From: Diaporthe sp. PMI_573
Lineage: Eukaryota > Ascomycota > Sordariomycetes > Diaporthales > Diaporthaceae
Length of the DNA: 64,000 bases
Direction of reading: 5' to 3'
Assembly: GCA_021399435.1 (NCBI GenBank)
Contig: JAJTUP010000040.1
Location: 434,001-498,000, forward strand
Below, in pieces: positions 1-10,941 of the stretch. The notes under the pieces are model-generated. The model was not told where the DNA came from, made no database searches, and saw only the letters and a program-made list of their open reading frames with translations. Made by a program: the position numbers and the translations under genes. Within the stretch, counting starts at the first letter, position 1, and the number at the start of each line of letters is the position of its first letter.

Positions 1-106
1 CCATCCTTCTTTTCCTTCAATTTCCACATCTAGCAGGGTGAAGAGTAAGCCTAAATAATCAACGGGTCATGAGGTGCAGAGCTAACGATCTTGTCCTCTC
101 AGCTCA

Positions 107-1225
107 ATGGAAATCTCAAGTTTCCCCTTCGACATTCCACTTCCAGACCCAGTGTATCTCTCAGATCAAACATTCTTCATCCATCCGGAGTACGATACAT
201 TTTCAGCGCAGGACCATTCCGTCCAGCCACCGTCAACACTGCCTCCGTCACCTAGATTAGGCGCATTCGCGGAGGACGGATACCAAAGCAATCAACGCTT
301 TGGCATCAAACAAAGCTCTCCTCTCAATTATTTCAGTTTCAATCCAGTCTCATCACAGTCCGAGTTCAGTCAAGCCACATTATTAAGATACCCGGCCTCA
401 CCCTTGGTTGACAGAGCAGTCGATGACCAGATCATCTCGACCATAGATCCTCACCACAGCTCAGCTCTAATTACGCACGATGATATCAATTTCGACGACT
501 TCTGCAATTCTCCAACGGCCTACTCAACCCCCCCGGACGGCTCCAACCAGTCCGCGGAACCAACAGTGCCTCTAAAACATACATCATCTGAAAAAGCAAG
601 CCACGAAGGGGACAATCTTGCACAAATGAGAAACGAGAATGATAACTCCTTGGCTGACACAAGTGATACGTCTGTACTTGAGCTCAACACGCCGGCAGAC
701 ATGAGCATCATGGTTGCCTCAGATAATCCGGGTCCTTGCTTGGACGAGACAAATCACTCGGAGGTATCGTCAATTGAAGAGGCGTCCGCGTCTGTTCAGT
801 CTGCATTATTGCCGTCGACCCATCAACGATCCGGAAAGTGTAACCCACCAAAGGAAAAACCAGCGGCATTAAAGGCGTCTGCGAACGCTTACAAATGCGG
901 GTACCCCCAGTGTAACGGGAAAAGCTACCTAAGGAAGGAGCACTTGAAAAGGCATTGCAATGAGTAGGTGACATCGAGAATCGGTTATTTGTTCGTACAG
1001 AAGCTAATATGTAACTACAGGGCTCATTCAGACAATCCGGAAACATGGCGTTGTCAATTCTGCGAGATTCCTAAAACCTTTGGTAGACGTGACAACTTCC
1101 GAGACCACCTCAAGCGCCACGTCAAACCCTTTAATAGGAGCGGGATTAGACATGAGGTAGCGGCTGCTGTCATGCTTGAGGATATGCAGTCGAAGATGAA
1201 AAGGAAAAAAAAAGGCTTTATGTGA
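107..1225 (+). CDS. C2H2 zinc-finger protein, two exons
   Basis: Exon 1 is 107-963 and exon 2 is 1021-1225; the 57-bp intron (GTAGGT donor, CTACAG acceptor) is needed because an in-frame TAG follows immediately. Splicing keeps frame and gives about 353 residues. The first 280 residues are Ser/Thr/Pro-rich and acidic, like an activation region. Two fingers sit at the C-terminus: the first, with CGYPQC then HLKRH, has its last His just past the splice junction; the second runs CQFC to HLKRH. The tail ends in a Lys-rich run (KMKRKKKGF), a possible nuclear signal. Known of the family: nuclear DNA-binding regulators, often in stress or development. A specific target is not deducible. The gene has no frameshift and looks intact. 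The intron splits the finger pair, as is common in fungal C2H2 genes of this type. Confidence 0.82.
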
Positions 1226-1882
1226 TTTAGGAGGCTGGATCATGTATCCCGTCCGGGAGGTATAGGGGTTTTGATGTTTATTCTAAGGTGCAGCCGTATA
1301 TATCGAGGTTGTTGCCACTCCTGGTTCTCTAAGCGACATGTGTTCCGGATGACAAGATTCGAGACATGGTCACGCTGTACTACGCCTGCATTGTGGAGGA
1401 CGCGGGAATATGACGGCTTGAAGTCACTGATTGACAAAATTCCTGACTTTGCGTTCGGCTTGATCAGCAAGATAGGCGGCAGGCTTGCTTAGTGACCGCA
1501 TATGGGTGCTCTGAGGGTCACGAAAGCATGTGAAATTTCACACTATACACAGTCTATAGGCACATATTGAAAGTAGCTCGATGCAAAGGAAGGGGACTAA
1601 ACAGGAATGGTATGCACATCAAGATACCTAGGAAGTTGGATGGCGGGTGGCACGACTCTATCCTCCCTATCCAGGTGGTTGAAAGTCTTTCTGGTGTATC
1701 TCGGCTTACCCGAAGGTGACAAGTCACATGTTCATTCGTTCATTGAAGAACCTGGTTTAACCAGGACATGATTATTTCTTTGGCATTTTGTGTGTTATGA
1801 TGCAGCAGCTAGGTACTGTATCCCTTATCTACACAATCGGTCCCAGCTCACCGACCGCTACCACATTATGCTTCTCACACCG
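1226..1882. other. Intergenic, nothing recognised
   Basis: Short open frames occur on both strands but none shows a recognisable domain or convincing composition. It probably holds the 3' end of the zinc-finger gene and decayed sequence. Confidence 0.4.
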
Positions 1883-2224
1883 TTACCTACTGGCACTAGC
1901 TGTATGTTGTGACTGGCGCCAGCCTATATAACTTGCTGGGGATTTCAATGGCCCTTGCTGCTCATGAGCCCAGAGATCCTTGACAGTGTAAGATCTCCAT
2001 TCCACAAACAAGTATCGCTGGATGTACAGGTTCATCAGAGCCAACTCTGACCCGCGATTTAGAAATGCAACAGCAATGCTCCCATCCTCCATTAAGTCGA
2101 GTCGGTCCTGAGAGCAGAGGCCATTCAAGGCCTCTGAATGAAATTTTGTGAGCACCTTGCTGAAGATACAGTAGTATGTAAGGAAAAGGGACGAAAGCAA
2201 CTGGGAGCCATAGGAAAAGGGCAA
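1883..2224 (-). pseudogene. GH27 alpha-galactosidase C-terminal fragment
   Basis: The 113-residue open frame reads, in its second half, EDGSIAVAFLNRG followed by RSYTVKDLWAHE. This pairing (a 'vavalfNRG' strand, then 'Y.vrDLWaH') is the signature of the C-terminal beta-sandwich of glycoside hydrolase family 27 alpha-galactosidases. These secreted enzymes release terminal alpha-1,6-galactose from galacto-oligosaccharides and galactomannan. The catalytic (beta/alpha)8 barrel, about 300 residues with two catalytic Asp, is absent upstream, so this is a 3' relic. Family assignment rests on motif memory, not on an alignment. Confidence 0.42.
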
Positions 2225-2726
2225 GCGACCGTAAGATTAAAGTTGTGTAGTCTATAGGGCATATATACTTAGTATAAAGATTGAGAATTTCTGATTGTTT
2301 CTCAGAGATCCCTTTCTCTATGGCATTCTTCTCTACCCATCATAAGGATTGGGGTCAGCTTTGTGAATGACATCCCTCACGTGCCTCAAGCTCCCCTATA
2401 TCAAAGATCGGAAAATCATTTCCTCTTCACCAAGAAATGCATTGCACTCTTATTATCGACGGTAACGTGAGCGATTTACCTTAGGCTTCGGTCTGTTGGA
2501 ATGTGGATTAATTGAGGAAAACGAGGTAATTGCATGGTTATTTATGTGTGCATTTTATTAGCCTAGGAAACCGACAGGACTTGAGACACAACGCTGCAAG
2601 CAATCAATTCCAAAGCCTTAGCACTACATTAATGTCATGTAAAATTCGTTTACGCCGCAATCTTGAGACTTTGTCTCCCTAGGCTCCATTAATTATCTTC
2701 ATATCAAACAGTTCCGTCTGTCACGC
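2225..2726. other. Intergenic, AT-rich, nothing recognised
   Basis: No coding signal or repeat was recognised. It precedes the broken gene that starts at 2727 and may hold its old promoter. Confidence 0.35.
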
Positions 2727-3592
2727 TTGAACATAATGTTGCTCAAGTCCTCATCCATAATTTTGCGCAGATTTCCGCCAGCAGTGGCACGAAACGGCAG
2801 GGTAGGACTCGCTCTTCGGCAGCCACTCTTGTCGCGCCTGCAAGTTGCGTCCATGGTCTCCATATCGCGGTTTGAAATGGAACGTAACCCGCGCGCGTCG
2901 ATTAGAGCACTTTTCCACCTTGCCAACGAGCCGACTGCAGGTCAAAAGCTCCAATATATTTCTTTCTATTTTTCGGAAGATGACGAACCAGCAGACGTGG
3001 CGTGGACTTTTACCATTCCCGAAGGAGATGACTTGGTAGACGTTTTGAAGAGTTATGCTTTGAGAATGGGAGACGACACAAGCGATGAGTATGTTCGTGC
3101 ATACCAGGGACTTGTCTTGACACTCTACGTACAGAAACTGCTTCCACAGCGGTTTGAAACCACTAAGGAGAGTGCTGGAAGTGAAAGAGATGTCAAAGTA
3201 CCCAAAGAAGGCGCTAGAAGAAAAGCGAAGGCTCCTATGCCACCCAGGCTCCTATGCCACCCATTGTTTTGACTGGCAGGGCGAGAGACGAAGATATCGA
3301 GCTGCGCCTCCAGCAAGGCCAATCATTCCTCGACTTGGCATCATCCTTAGAAAGAACCCCGAGTTTTATCAAGCGGGAAGCAAAACGCATCCTCGGGGAT
3401 GACGAGCTAAAGAAGCTGATGAAGCGAAATAAAAAGGGACAGTGGTCCAACGACGAGGTCCAGTATTTGATATCGCTGCGAAAGCTCGGTTGTTGTGTCG
3501 AGGGGTATAGCAGGTCAGTCTATGCCGTAGCCGACGCTGAGCCGGAGAGCAGAATATATTTGCTACAAATGAGGATATATAAGAGGGCTTAG
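2727..3592 (+). pseudogene. SANT/Myb-like gene broken by a 17-bp tandem duplication
   Basis: Two open frames overlap. The first (2727-3272) encodes about 170 residues ending in KAKAPMPP, then shifts into junk. The second (3254-3592) starts with the same MPP and continues with an acidic and basic helical region, then a SANT-like stretch around GQWSNDEVQYLISLRKLG. Exactly at the junction a 17-bp unit is present twice in tandem; with a single copy the two frames would be one. The part after the SANT-like stretch lacks the expected later helix, so a 3' exon may also be lost. The N-terminal 40 residues are Arg-rich and could be a presequence. Function unknown; a DNA- or chromatin-associated role is only inferred from the SANT-like helix. 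Confidence 0.55.
3230..3263 (+). repeat. Perfect 17-bp tandem duplication
   Basis: The unit GGCTCCTATGCCACCCA occurs at 3230-3246 and again at 3247-3263 with no mismatch. The extra copy shifts the reading frame of the surrounding gene by +2. Confidence 0.95.
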
Positions 3593-3721
3593 ATGTCGGG
3601 CGAGGGCGCGGAGGAGGCCAAAGAAATGTAACTATGAAGATTGAGCGCCGCGTGATTTGAGCAATTTGACAGCCTTGCCCCCCTTCTCGGTGCCCACGAA
3701 AGCGGCGTCCGGCTACGATTC

Positions 3722-3960
3722 TACTTTGCGTCGGCATCGACCTTCCTTGTAGCTTTCAGCATCTTGATAATAGCCTTATGCTCCTCCATAGCAGCCCACG
3801 ATAGGCTTATGTCCCTTCACGGCGGCCTATAATAGCGGCGTGCAGCCATCCTTTTCCTTTGCCTTGGTATTGGCGCCGTTATCGAACAGTAACTTGATGA
3901 GGAGCTCATATCTATGCTTACCACCGCTTGCCTGAGGTGCCTACTCACCGGGTCTTTTCT
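3722..3960 (-). pseudogene. Ankyrin-repeat remnant
   Basis: On the minus strand one frame reads LLFDNGANTKAKEKDGCTPLL, which is an ankyrin repeat consensus (LLL..GAn...kd..G.TpLh), followed by a stop. The next helix, EEHKAIIKMLKATRKVDADAK, is in another frame and ends at a TAG at 3724-3722. At least one in-frame stop and one frameshift separate the pieces, so this is a decayed C-terminus of an ankyrin protein. Ankyrin repeats mediate protein-protein contacts. Confidence 0.5.
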
Positions 3961-4206
3961 GAATCTTGGCAGACGTTCTAACCTTTGGTCCAGTACTGAT
4001 GCTCTTCTGTTGATGGCACCATCTTCGGCTTTGGCCCGATAAACTCGACGATATCACGGATTATGGCATATGTATAGAGGCATACAATGTTGGAGTCGTT
4101 TGGATACAGGTGATCCAACAGTTCTCCAGCGATAACGGTTATTCATGAGCGGTTGTCTAAATTCTGGCCGCTCTGTTAAATATAATATAATTTCAATGGA
4201 AAGCCT

Positions 4207-4479
4207 TTGAAAAGGGGCGGACGGGGGCTTGGAGACAAAGGAGTGGGCATCGTGATGCCCAAGGACCAGGCCTCTGGATCCCCTATCGGAGGTTACTTCT
4301 GCCCTCACAATATCAACCTGAACGATGTCACAAGGTCCTCGGCCCGAGAGGCCAAGTACAACAATGTCGCAGGGAGGCCAAACCTGCACCTCATCACCAG
4401 CCAGCGCGTCACCAGGCTGGTTACCGGCAGCAACTCGACGGGCTACGGAGCATCAGCAGTGACAGTCACAGGCGTTGAG
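4207..4479 (+). pseudogene. GMC oxidoreductase fragment
   Basis: A 90-residue stretch contains a GGYF motif, then DVTRSSAREAKYNN and RPNLHLITSQRVTRL. This matches the central part of FAD-dependent GMC oxidoreductases (aryl-alcohol oxidase and glucose oxidase type), where 'R..A..aY......RpNl.ll' lies between the FAD domain and the substrate domain. The N-terminal Rossmann GxGxxG and the C-terminal catalytic His region are absent. The fragment ends at a good GTGAGT donor, so it looks like one orphan exon. The following subtilase exon is not in a compatible phase. Confidence 0.55.
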
Positions 4480-4609
4480 GTGAGTTGAGGCCGGACAGGG
4501 GGAGCAGTTTGCACAGAGGCCCAAGTCTCCACGCCCAACAGAGCAGTAGATAAGGGCATTGCGAATACCTCTTTCCGTCAGTTATGACTCAGCTAACGAA
4601 GTTTGACAG

Positions 4610-6129
4610 CCTTCATATTTTATGAACTACAGAAACTCGATGTTTCGATTGTCACAAGCGCAGGGAACGACGGAAACGAGGGCAGCCATTGCGATTACAG
4701 CCTCCCTCAGCTGCTCATTCGCCCTGACATTGGTAGAAATATTAAGGGCGCGTTTGGAGACAAAGATATGACGATAAGTAACCTGGTAGTGGTGGGTGCC
4801 ACCGACGTCGAGGGCAAGAAAGCCTCGTTCAGCGAGACTTTCCAGGCGAGTACCGCAGGAAACAAGAAGATCGTGTACGCCCCAGGGGAGAATATCTGGG
4901 TGCCTGATATGGAAGGAGGCGCCGTTACCGCAGACGGCACTTCATATGCCGCACCAATTGTGGCGGGCTTGATTGCCTACTGGCGTGGGGTGGATTCGGG
5001 TTGGGCCGAATCCTTCGAAAATGCGCGCGCCCTGCCCAAGCTGGCCAGAGTTTTTCAGCGACCGCTGAATATCCCCAGTACGGCCTCAGGCGACAGGAAA
5101 CCGTTCGTCTGGAATGGTCAGGACAAAGGCGAATCATGTCTTACGAATGAGATGCTGGCGGACGACAACGGAAAGCTCCTCTGCCCAGAGGAGCTGCGGA
5201 GGTGCAGCAACGGTGATGACAAGCGCAAAAGACAGTCATGTGACCTTGGCGACGGCGACGACGACGAGGAAGGCAGTGGGTCGTCAGGAGGCGACAGCGG
5301 GCTGAGGCCGAGCCCAATAACGTGGCAACCAGGAACACCCTCCCCGACATGCAGCAGCAACTGTGGCAGTCTGTGTTCGGGATACTACTGCAAGCCAAAC
5401 CCGACAGGCAACCCGCCAGACTATTCGGATCCCAAACTCCACCCCGCTACATCTGTTCCAGCCGTCACTACATCGGTTCCAATCCGAACTTCCGACGTGC
5501 CGACGGCAACGTCGAACCCCGTGCCGTCCGTTTCTGCCCGTGTCCCATCACGCGACGCAAGGTGGGACCTGTTCCACATGGCGGTGACACTGGACAGCGG
5601 GAGCCTTTCCTACACCTGGGTCGGCAACGAAGACGACCAGTCGCAACCCGTCGAGGAGTACCTGGAGAACAACTCGAAATGCAACAACCCGGACTGGATG
5701 GGCGCGGACAAGAACTATCCGACGTACCCGGCGAGCATGGAGGTGACCAACTTCTTCGGGGCCCACGACTGCAAGTTCGTGTTCCAGGTGGGCTCGCAGT
5801 CCGAGTGGCTCGGCCTCGACAGCGGCGAGTGGCTCGGCAACGTCATCTGCACCGAGTACGACTACGCCGAGTGCTTCAAGGACACGGACAAGACCTTCTA
5901 CTCGTGCGACGACCTGGACGCCTACAGGACGAGGTGGGCCTACTGCACCTGGGACCACTGGTTCACCAAGACCAACACCAGGACGGCCGCGCTGTCACGC
6001 CTGGCTGCCATCCGGAAGCTGCAGGCCGACAATGGGACGTCCCGCCTGGGTCTTGAGACGGACGGGAGCTTGTCCGTGAACATGACCAACCCGGCCTCCA
6101 ATGGCACGGCAAATCTGAGGTTCCTCTGA
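4610..6129 (+). pseudogene. Subtilisin-like serine protease lacking its N-terminal half
   Basis: The segment starts after a clean branch site and TTTGACAG acceptor. It carries the oxyanion-hole Asn motif (TSAGNDG) and the catalytic Ser motif GTSYAAPIVAG of family S8 peptidases. The Asp and His catalytic motifs, signal peptide and propeptide that belong upstream are missing; a GMC fragment sits there instead. Downstream comes an acidic Asp/Glu/Gly linker, a Cys-rich CSSNCGSLCSGYYCKP segment often seen in secreted fungal hydrolases, a Ser/Thr/Pro stalk, and a Cys-containing C-terminal domain of about 170 residues. GC content is higher than in the flanks. As it stands it cannot make an active protease; an undetected upstream exon would change that. 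Confidence 0.7.
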
Positions 6130-6974
6130 ACAATTTACTTTATCCTTCATCTACTTCAAAATCTTTAGACTACTACGTACTTGTTTAGATTCTACTGTAC
6201 ATAATATATTCTCTTCTGATCATGGACCTTTGCCCTATGAATTTCATTGTCAACTAGTGAAACTGAACACCTTACTTCTCACAAGTCAAGAATCCAGGGA
6301 CTCACATCAATTTGGTTTTCCAATTCGATTGCGGTTCATAACGACCCTTATTCAACCCTGCGGCATTTTCTTCTTCTGCTGGAAAGCCTTATCTCGGCCG
6401 CCTTCAACAGTTTCTGTTGAAATGTTTTGTTTTTTGAGTTACTATTTGAGTTACTATATTCAGGAATACTGTGTGATCAGAGACGCATGCAGTGAAAGTA
6501 TAGCCGCAACACACTCCCAGACTGAATGGGCGGATGGCTCTTTTTCTGACTCGACGATATTTGCAATGTTATTCCATCCTAATTGAGATGTTTGATTCCT
6601 GAGGAAAACAATAATTAAAAACTCTACTCGAGCTCCGATCCGCTGTTGAATAACTCTTAAAAGTTGTATGCAGTACATGGAAGTCCCGGTGCTCGCCTGC
6701 TCATGGAGCACAAGCTTACCCGGAAATACGCGGTGATGGACTACATGAAGGTGTCAACGTTGGTCTCCCCCTTGGCATTTGACGGAAGTTTCCCCTATGT
6801 ATAGTTTTGAACCAGGCGGCTATTGATGCCGGAAACATCATACCAAGAGCTTTGGACAGTTGGGACCTGGAAGATGTAAGCACATGACATTATTTGTTTT
6901 CTTTCGTGATCTGTCGCTCGGAAGCAGTTCTATGTTAAATATTTGGGTGGATCGCTGTCAATTACCCATGTACT
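6130..6974. other. Intergenic, AT-rich
   Basis: No recognisable gene or element. Short open frames on both strands have no domain signal. Confidence 0.4.
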
Positions 6975-7049
6975 TTGACTCACCTGACCTTGGTATTCAG
7001 TTTTAATTATGTGTCAGTCTTTTACTCATCTGAAGTCACATTTCACCGA

Positions 7050-7340
7050 ATGAAGGCAAAGCATCCGTGTTTAAAATGCACTGAGATGAGAGACACTTGC
7101 ATTTTCCATAATCCCATTACCTACGTTGGCACTAAGCTGACCGAGACGGCCCAAACGGTGCATCAAGCTCTTCAGAATGTCGAAGAATACGTCAATAAAA
7201 CCATCGCCAAACAAGTACGCCTCCATATGGAGCGGAACCGATTGCGTTGCGAATATGAAAATATGAAGACAAAGCTAACGACAATTCGACATTTTCTCAG
7301 TATGCTCATATCCTCGCTCCTTATTCCATGTCCGCAATAA
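7050..7340 (+). CDS. Small putative coiled-coil protein
   Basis: A start at 7050 gives about 96 residues: KHPCLKC and a further CxxxxxxC near the N-terminus, then a charged helical region (residues about 30-80) with spaced Leu/Val/Ile that could form a coiled coil. An in-frame start at 6975 would add a hydrophobic leader. The frame converges on the MGYSHYW-family gene and overlaps its stop region by about 20 bp. No family recognised; it may be an exon of a lost gene. Confidence 0.3.
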   Translation: MKAKHPCLKCTEMRDTCIFHNPITYVGTKLTETAQTVHQALQNVEEYVNKTIAKQVRLHMERNRLRCEYENMKTKLTTIRHFLSMLISSLLIPCPQ

Positions 7341-8222
7341 TATCGAGGACTTCTAACAGGCTACAAGCATTGCTAATGCCCTTCACGTTCAAATGGATTG
7401 AAGGACCAGTAACTTGTTCTCGAGACATGTCCTGCTTGAGCATCTCTTGAATTCCAGCATCATCCATTTGCGGATATGAATCTCGTAAATTCTCCTCGAC
7501 GGTCTCAATGAATTTAATCATCCTTTCAATTCCAGCATCACTTATTTTCGGATATAAATTTCGTACCTGTTCATTAACTGTCGTAACGATTTGGTTCCCT
7601 GTATAGCTGCTGTATGGACTTTGTGAGTGAGATATATTAGCGTGCTTGGCACTGGTCTGTCTTTCCCTAGGCTGGTGCCAAGGACAGGCCACTTTCATAT
7701 CAGGCCAAAGTTCGCTGACCACTGCCGCTGCTTCATCCCAGTCGCGCCAATCACCGTCAGACCTAAGCAACCATTAGTACGGTCCCGAGATTGTCTATTG
7801 TACAAGCATACCTAATCTCGACAGCATCTGGGGCAAGATGCTTCGCACGTAAGAGGATTGCGCAGACAACGAGATCATATGGCTTTCGATCTGTCTTGCA
7901 CTGTCCATCGCTATCACGATATTTGAATTGAAATGGCTCGACTTCGCTATCAAGGTATTATTAGAATACGCTTATAATCAATATATGATGACAACTCACT
8001 CATCACCATTGAGCTCAATACCGTCTTCAAAACTCAGAGTGCCTAAGCTGCACTCATCATAACCCCTAGCCTGCTCGATGATTGTGTTGCAATCATTAAC
8101 AAGCTGTGGCATCACATTTTGTATGCACTTCTCATCGGTTATTGTCCAATAGTGTGAGTATCTATCAAGAAAGCTGGGTTAGTATGTTAAAGATAGGCTC
8201 TTTCCCTATTTACTTACCCCAT
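7321..8222 (-). CDS. MGYSHYW-family protein, four exons
   Basis: Exons at 8222-8218, 8161-8000, 7946-7812 and 7762-7321 join in frame to 247 residues; all three introns are GT-AG, and the first exon is only 5 nt. The product begins MGYSHYWTITDE, then a 'fedGIELNGDD' strand, DRKPYDLVVCAILLRAKH, and SDGDWRDWDEA. That order (MGY(S/T)HY start, RKPYD..V.A.L, 'ssDG.w.dw..a') is a small uncharacterised family I recall from actinobacteria, phages and fungi. The last 90 residues carry two related helical units (YPKISDAGIERM and YPQMDDAGIQEM), which look like a fungal addition. No catalytic motif is evident. A separate 220-bp gap to the next gene on the other strand could be a shared promoter. Confidence 0.78.
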
Positions 8223-8444
8223 GTTAATAATTATTGTATAAGATGAGTTGTACTGTAGTAGTTCTTATAATATGAAGAATATAGTTTATTACTGTGTCCG
8301 GGCAAACGAAAATAGAAGAAGTTAGTATGATGTAAAAGTTCTCGTTAAGGGAGGATGGCTGCCTTAAATACATTGCGCTGAGCGCGAAGCCAGCTATAGT
8401 ACTCTAAAACGATTTTAAGTATTTACATCGCGGAGCCGCGCTGG

Positions 8445-8954
8445 ATGAATCTCGGCTACTACATGACAAGCAAAGACTTTGGACGATGCATCGGACTCGT
8501 CAGCAAGCTGCAGCCTCCTCTGGAAGGCGGTGATCCTGCTTTGACAATCGTGCTCGCTGGCCGCTTGACGGAGGAGATGATCAAGAGCAGACAGGTTGAC
8601 GGCAGGCTGCTGAACGACGACGAGCGGGACTTGGTAAGCAGAATCTTATCAGGCGCATCTCAAGCCTGCGATGTCTTGCCTAAGAAGGTATCTAACAATA
8701 TTGCCAGCTTATGCAATGCATTAAGCCAGCGAATGGTAGTAGGGAAGACTCGATTTGAAGGGCACATACTGCTACATATGATGCTACCCATTATTTCACC
8801 AGGACGCGTGGCATCTCTCATTCAGAAAAGAAGTCTTGCTCATTTAACGCCCAAATTCAACATGGTTGAGGCAGACAAATGTCCGTTCCTACTCATAAAC
8901 ATGAGTCCTTATAACGCCTGGCGCGATGTTGGTAACTGTTATACCATGCTATGA
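8445..8954 (+). CDS. Hypothetical protein, 169 residues
   Basis: An open frame with balanced composition: two mainly helical regions (a GRLTEEMIKSRQ helix and a NNIASLCNALSQRM helix) around a loop, no signal peptide and no membrane span. It is divergent from the MGYSHYW gene with 222 bp between starts. A following frame (8926-9363) overlaps it by 29 nt in another phase, which could mean a frameshifted longer gene. No family recognised. Confidence 0.35.
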   Translation: MNLGYYMTSKDFGRCIGLVSKLQPPLEGGDPALTIVLAGRLTEEMIKSRQVDGRLLNDDERDLVSRILSGASQACDVLPKKVSNNIASLCNALSQRMVVGKTRFEGHILLHMMLPIISPGRVASLIQKRSLAHLTPKFNMVEADKCPFLLINMSPYNAWRDVGNCYTML

Positions 8955-9699
8955 AATTGCCGCTCATACGATGTGGATCTTAGGCCTCGAGCTCAAGCAA
9001 GGCCAGACACACAAGACCCCACTCTTTCTTCGCAGGTTTCTTTCTATTATAGTCTCAAATCTGGTTGATCAAAACTGCACACACCATTTCTTGGTATGTG
9101 GATCATTACATTGTGTCGACACCCCAAATTGGCACAACGATTTACAGATTGAAATCAATCCTACCTTTTCACATCTGTATACAGATACGGAAGTGATTTC
9201 ATTCCAAAACTCATTCGATACTACAGCTAGAAACCGGTCTGTGACCGCAACTCGTCTCTTGCATCCCAATCAAATTTACGGCACCAGTGCCGATGGTTCA
9301 TGGACTACGTTTCTACAGTTGGCCACAGCTTTTGCGCGCTGTGCTCTACCAATGCACGAATAAGTGCTTTGTCAACTTTGCGGTTGAGATTTCCAAATAC
9401 GTTCATATCAACGAGACAATCCAGGTCCACAAGCACCGCAAGCTCATCGCCGCACCTTCTGATGCCTCTAGTACATAGGTCGTTAGGAAATGTTCATACT
9501 TTGTAAAGTACTGTTGCCTGGTTCCGGGGACCAGTTCAGGACGGTCAAGATTCAACTGCGGGAGTACCATACATTCCTGAAAAGTACATTGAGAGATACA
9601 GAAGTATAGGCATAACTAACCTAAGGAGTGGTTACAGTACAGTATGATGGAAGGGTACTGTACTGTACAGTATACATATCGAAAAAGAGGAAGCCAAGC
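8955..9699. other. Weak coding remnant and intergenic sequence
   Basis: A 145-residue frame at 8926-9363 has no recognised domain. A GTAC-rich patch near 9636-9672 forms a weak palindrome. Confidence 0.3.
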
Positions 9700-9985
9700 C
9701 TTTTCAGAGGTACGTTCCGGAAGTATTGTCCATGCAGCCCAAATGGCTGGACCAGCAACGACATCGCCGTCAAGTGGCTTAAGGGCGTATTTATGCCACA
9801 AATAAATGCCTTAGAAAAAACGACGATAGCAAAGCAATTCTGCTTATTCTCGATGGCCACAAAAGCCATACATCGGTGTTCTTAACGTCAATTTGTATGG
9901 GGACAGCTCAGAGACTAATCTATATACATATAGACCGAATTTATTAAGGAATGCTTCTTTAACAACGTCTATTGTTGTTTTCTTC
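9700..9985 (+). pseudogene. pogo/Fot transposase fragment
   Basis: The frame reads SPNGWTSNDIAVKWLKGVF, almost the same as TPNGWTDNDIALKWLQKIF of the Fot-type transposase at 35.9 kb. One base out of phase follows LLILDGHKSHTSVF, the second catalytic Asp motif of the DDE_1 family. The LPPHTSHVLQPLD motif is reduced to LPAHT near 9985. Frameshifts and missing ends show a dead fragment. Confidence 0.68.
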
Positions 9986-10153
9986 CAGCACACACTTTCC
10001 CAAGGGACTGTGGCACTGGAAAGAGCCCATGTTCCTGAGGTACAGGCTACTGGCCGTGGAGGACAATGAAAGATCGGCGGGTGGTGCTAGACTAAGGTTA
10101 CCCGCGGGAGCTGAGCGGACGGCCTTAGTACCCATCTCCATGCAGACATCTGC

Positions 10154-10492
10154 ATGGCAACCTCACCTTTGGAAATCCGGCCCCTTCGTTTGATGAAGCG
10201 TTGGCACCATTTGTACTTCTCCCAGCTCTTATGTTCTCACGCAAAAAGCCGCAAATATGTTATTCATAACGTGCGAAAATGGAAACCAGACCCAGCAAAA
10301 GTCGCAGCCATCATTGATGAGTTCCGCAAAGACAGAGACGTCAAACAAGCGTTGCGTGAGCTTCTAGCGCTCAAAATTCCCACGGAGCGCGCTGGTCTTT
10401 CAAGTTTGAAAGGATGCTGTAATAACGACTGGTCAGGCGGGCGGCAGCATCGTCGACGGTCGCTTTCGAGAGCCTGCTCCAGGCATACTTGA
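10154..10492 (+). other. Open frame of unknown origin
   Basis: The middle part (KYVIHNVRKWKPDPAKVAAIIDEFRKDRDVKQALRELLA, shown here only to mark its helical, charged nature at 10255-10370) looks protein-coding, but the ends do not. It may belong to the pogo remnant upstream or to another lost gene. Confidence 0.2.
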
Positions 10493-10563
10493 AGACACAC
10501 TTACCAAACAACGCGTTTCGGATCGCCAATACGAGAAATACCAATTCGAGGAAGAGGTTTGCG

Positions 10564-10941
10564 TCATTGCGACACGCCATATATCTTCTTCATTCGACTT
10601 AGCTGCTGATTGAGATGACGATGTTGTGGGAGGTTTACTATGATTTCCGGTGATTCGGCTTGACCAAACTTAGTAAGTCTCTCCTCCGCAACCGCGCGGT
10701 AGGTTTGTTGTACAATGTACCCGAACGGCCTGCCTGGAAGAAGGATGTGGAAATAATCGCCAGGAGTGAAATTCACGGGCCGATCGGTTTTGAGCAGGAG
10801 ACGTATAATCCTGTTGTGTTCAAATTTAGTTTGTATAATGCTGCTTGCACTCAGGAATATCGCGACGATACAGTATAGTAGCGTGACAAGCCAGAAAAGA
10901 CTGGCAACTATAGCTATAACGTTGCGGTTTGCCGGTTGCAT
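10564..10941 (-). pseudogene. Ferric-reductase-like fragment (tentative)
   Basis: A hydrophobic span (IVASLFWLVTLLYCIVAIFL, residues about 10-30) is followed by RIIRLLLKTDRPVNFTPGDY and FHILLPG. In ferric reductases and NADPH oxidases the last transmembrane helix is followed by an FAD-binding domain opening with 'rp.....PGqY..l..P'. The pattern fits, but the HPFT FAD motif and the NADPH domain are not visible. Treat as a possible remnant of a membrane flavo-reductase. Confidence 0.3.

Noticed and set aside
5322..6056. Long plus-strand frame of 244 codons and minus-strand frames over the subtilase
   Set aside because: Out-of-phase readings of a GC-rich gene; they are Arg/Gly/Pro-rich with no domain, while the subtilase frame carries clear motifs.
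9636..9675. GTAC-rich palindrome as a possible hAT end
   Set aside because: Short and imperfect, with no partner end or transposase remnant of that family nearby.
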